The translations under genes and the position numbers were made by a program. DNA of 7,352 nucleotides. Origin: AC-32 sp049644305 (GTDB lineage Bacteria; Actinomycetota; Thermoleophilia; Gaiellales; Gaiellaceae). Below the pieces are notes generated by a model. It was given only the letters and a program-made list of their open reading frames with translations. It was not told the origin of the DNA and did no database searches. Positions 6,114 through 7,352 of the stretch are shown here, one piece after another (positions within the stretch are counted from its first letter, which is position 1; each line of letters starts with the position of its first letter). The DNA is taken from contig JBARRQ010000104.1 of NCBI GenBank assembly GCA_049644305.1, positions 1-7,352 on the forward strand. The letters are read 5' to 3'.

Positions 6114-6365
6114 GTGAAGCGCCTGACCGCCACCGATGCCGCCCGCCGGTTCTCCGAGATGCTCGACGCCGTCGAAGGACGCGGTGAGACCTTCCTCGTC
6201 GTGCGCAACGGCCGCCCCGTCGCACGGGTCGGGCCCGCGCCCGCGGCTGACGGCGCGAGCGTCAAGAAGGCCCTCCGCACCCGTCCGCGCGATCCCAACT
6301 GGGCCGACGAGCTCCGCACGCTCCGCGCCGCCCTGCGTATCGAGGACCGGCCCTGGAACGACTGA
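6114..6365 (+). CDS. Phd/YefM-family antitoxin
   Basis: An 83-residue antitoxin. The N-terminal Phd/YefM DNA-binding and dimerisation domain is clear: LTATDAARRFSEMLDAVE (residues 4-21), a GETF turn, and VVRNGRPVARVGP (29-41), the NGRPVA box of the family. The remainder, rich in Arg and ending DPNWADELRTLRAALRIED, is the expected toxin-binding tail. GTG 6114 is the only reasonable start and lies three bases after the palindrome, with no room for a Shine-Dalgarno. The TGA stop shares CTGA with the downstream PIN-toxin frame. Together they form a Phd-PIN module unrelated in its antitoxin fold to the vapBC pair on the other strand. Confidence 0.87.
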   Translation: MKRLTATDAARRFSEMLDAVEGRGETFLVVRNGRPVARVGPAPAADGASVKKALRTRPRDPNWADELRTLRAALRIEDRPWND

Positions 6366-6751
6366 TCCTGGATACGACAATCCTCGTGGCGGCGGAGCGC
6401 GAGGACGTGGCGCTCGACGAGCTCATCGCCGACGACGACGACATCGCGATCGCCGCGGTCACCGCTGCGGAGCTCCTCGTCGGCGTCGAGCTAGCCGACG
6501 CACGGCGTCGCGGCCGCCGCGCGACGTTCGTAGAAGAGCTTCTCGGCGTGATCCCGGTCGAGACCTACGACCTGGCGGTCGCGCGCGCCCATGCCGAGCT
6601 TCTGGCCCACGCACGCCGTTCCGGGCAAACCCGCGGCGCGCACGATCTCCTCATTGCGGCGACTGCGCTCGAGCGCGCAAGGACGATCGTCACTTCCGAC
6701 CCGGCAGGCTTCGCCGGCCTGCCCGGGCTCGAAGTCCGGCCTGCTGCCTAG
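6362..6751 (+). CDS. PIN-domain ribonuclease toxin with probable CTG start
   Basis: A predicted VapC/FitB-like endoribonuclease paired with the Phd-like antitoxin. From CTG 6362 it is 129 residues and opens L-I-L-D-T-T-I-L-V, the normal first strand of a PIN domain, with catalytic Asp4. The other acidic residues are Glu37 (TAAELLVGVEL), Asp95 (GAHDLLIAATAL) and Asp113 (IVTSDPAGF), giving a full quartet. The first conventional start, GTG 6386, falls after Asp4 and would yield a 121-residue protein without that residue. No ATG, GTG or TTG lies in frame near the expected start. CTG 6362 overlaps the antitoxin stop as CTGA, so it is the best candidate. A recent ATG-to-CTG change that silences the toxin is the alternative. 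The TAG stop abuts the inverted-repeat element. Confidence 0.85.
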   Translation: MILDTTILVAAEREDVALDELIADDDDIAIAAVTAAELLVGVELADARRRGRRATFVEELLGVIPVETYDLAVARAHAELLAHARRSGQTRGAHDLLIAATALERARTIVTSDPAGFAGLPGLEVRPAA

Positions 6752-6918
6752 TAGGAGGGTTTGGCGGAACCTCGCTCGTCGTCGGGGTGCGATGGCCGTT
6801 CCGAGGCAAGGACGCAGGGAGTACCCGTAGTGGATTGCTACGGGCGCGACCGAGGACGCCGCCTCGGGGCGGACAGCGCGGCTCGACGGCTCAGACCAGG
6901 TTTCGTCAAGCCCTCCTA
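6750..6918. repeat. MITE-like or structured non-coding element with terminal inverted repeats
   Basis: TAGGAGGGTTTGGCGGAACC (6752-6771) is matched on the other strand at 6899-6918 by an inverted copy identical at 17 of 20 positions. Between them are two perfect hairpins. One is CCCGTAG (6824-6830) with CTACGGG (6838-6844) and a 7-nt loop. The other is CCGAGG (6850-6855) with CCTCGG (6862-6867) and a 6-nt loop. There is no credible ORF. GCCT at 6746-6749 and 6919-6922 could be a 4-bp target duplication, though it is short enough to be chance. The element separates the convergent PIN-toxin and Lys-rich genes and may also end their transcripts. It could be a non-autonomous mobile repeat or a structured RNA; sequence alone does not decide. 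Confidence 0.6.
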
Positions 6919-6927
6919 GCCTCCGCG

Positions 6928-7044
6928 TTACGGCGAGAAGCTGCTGCCGCCGCGCTTCTTGGCTTTCTTCTCTGCGCGCTTCTCTTTCAGCGTCTTCTGC
7001 GCGGCCTTTTTCTGGAGCTTCTTCGGTTTTTCGGAGCCCTTCAT
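6928..7044 (-). CDS. Small Lys-rich basic protein (38 residues)
   Basis: A 38-residue, extremely basic protein beginning MKGSEKPKKLQKKAAQ and ending KRGGSSFSP, with 14 Lys and 2 Arg and no hydrophobic core. Short Lys-rich proteins of this style recur in actinobacterial genomes with no assigned function; nucleic-acid or ribosome binding is a guess from charge. Gene status is supported by an ATG start with an AGGA Shine-Dalgarno (complement of 7052-7055, 7-nt gap), the clearest in this window. It starts 32 bp after the stop of the upstream minus-strand gene, so the two may share a transcript. The stop is TAA, ten bases before the inverted-repeat element. Confidence 0.72.
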   Translation of the reverse strand: MKGSEKPKKLQKKAAQKTLKEKRAEKKAKKRGGSSFSP

Positions 7045-7076
7045 ACGCCCATCCTACGGTGCATCTCGGCCGGCTA

Positions 7077-7352
7077 CTACCCCGTCGGCATCTCGCCGCC
7101 GGTGTGGGCGAACGTCTTGCTCACGATCTTCCACTCGCCGTCGATCTTCGACAGGGCGAAGAAGTCGGTGAACGAGACGCTGCCCCAGCAGCCCGTCTCC
7201 TCCAGAGTCGCCGTTGCCGCGTCGCCGACCTGCTCGACCGACGTGATCCGCGCCTCGTAGGTCTCCCCATCGGCTGCGCGCCGACCATGTCGATCATCTC
7301 GGCAATCGGGATGTCGACCCGCTGCGGGCCCAGCGAACCGAACATCCAGGCC
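7077..7352 (-). pseudogene. NTF2-fold/lumazine-binding-like protein with a frameshift (5' end off the window)
   Basis: Two reading frames together give one recognisable protein. The 5' part (complement of about 7276-7352) reads WMFGSLGPQRVDIPIAEM and continues IDMVGAQP. The 3' part, in another frame down to TAG at 7077-7079, reads GETYEARITSVEQVGDAA, then SFTDFFALSKIDGEWKIV and SKTFAHTGGEMPTG. This is the end of a small SnoaL/NTF2-like fold of the putative lumazine-binding family (DUF4440-like). A one-base gain near 7265-7275, for example in the C-run at 7265-7268, joins the frames. So this is either a sequencing or assembly indel or a recent pseudogene. The second frame is also open to the window edge, but its upstream translation looks unlike the family. 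Function unknown; it probably shares a transcript with the Lys-rich gene. Confidence 0.65.

Noticed and set aside
6136..7260. Plus-strand frame of 374 codons spanning the Phd-PIN module, the inverted-repeat element and the minus-strand genes
   Set aside because: Arg/Pro/Ser-rich with no domain, and it crosses several better-supported features.

Overview
This is a GC-rich window with dense, mostly actinobacterial-looking content. The best guess is a Thermoleophilia-like actinomycete (Gaiellales or Solirubrobacterales type), probably from soil or a metagenome. The guess rests on an acVLRF1-type release-factor gene, a RES toxin with its actinobacterial-type antitoxin, a tiny Lys-rich protein, GTG starts, and several genes with no visible Shine-Dalgarno. 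It is inference, because there is no rRNA or other marker gene.

Layout. 1-1055 (minus): 5' part of a PotA-like ABC importer ATPase, cut by the window edge. 1104-2738 (plus): an MFS permease fused to a C-terminal cyclic-nucleotide-binding domain. It converges with 2725-3351 (minus), an acVLRF1-like ribosome-rescue hydrolase. Their 3' ends overlap on a perfect 18-bp palindrome that encodes the same last four residues in both proteins.

3381-6751 is a toxin-antitoxin cluster with three unrelated modules. They are MbcA/Xre-like antitoxin plus RES toxin (3381-4462, plus), ribbon-helix-helix VapB plus PIN VapC (4468-5150, minus), and Phd/YefM antitoxin plus PIN toxin (6114-6751, plus). An EamA-family exporter gene (5170-6051) lies between the second and third. 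Each module has the antitoxin first, and the toxin frame meets the antitoxin stop in a 4-base NTGA overlap: CTGA, GTGA and CTGA. In the two CTGA cases the first conventional start codon lies too far downstream. For the PIN toxin it would remove the first catalytic Asp, so translation probably begins at CTG or has been damaged. Each module has a repeat or palindrome at its front that could be an autoregulatory operator.

6750-6918 carries no gene. It holds a roughly 167-bp element with 20-bp imperfect terminal inverted repeats and two internal perfect hairpins, resembling a MITE or a structured repeat. After it, on the minus strand, are a 38-residue Lys-rich protein gene and a frameshifted NTF2-fold/lumazine-binding-like gene that runs off the right edge. 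No rRNA, tRNA, CRISPR array or transposase gene was seen.
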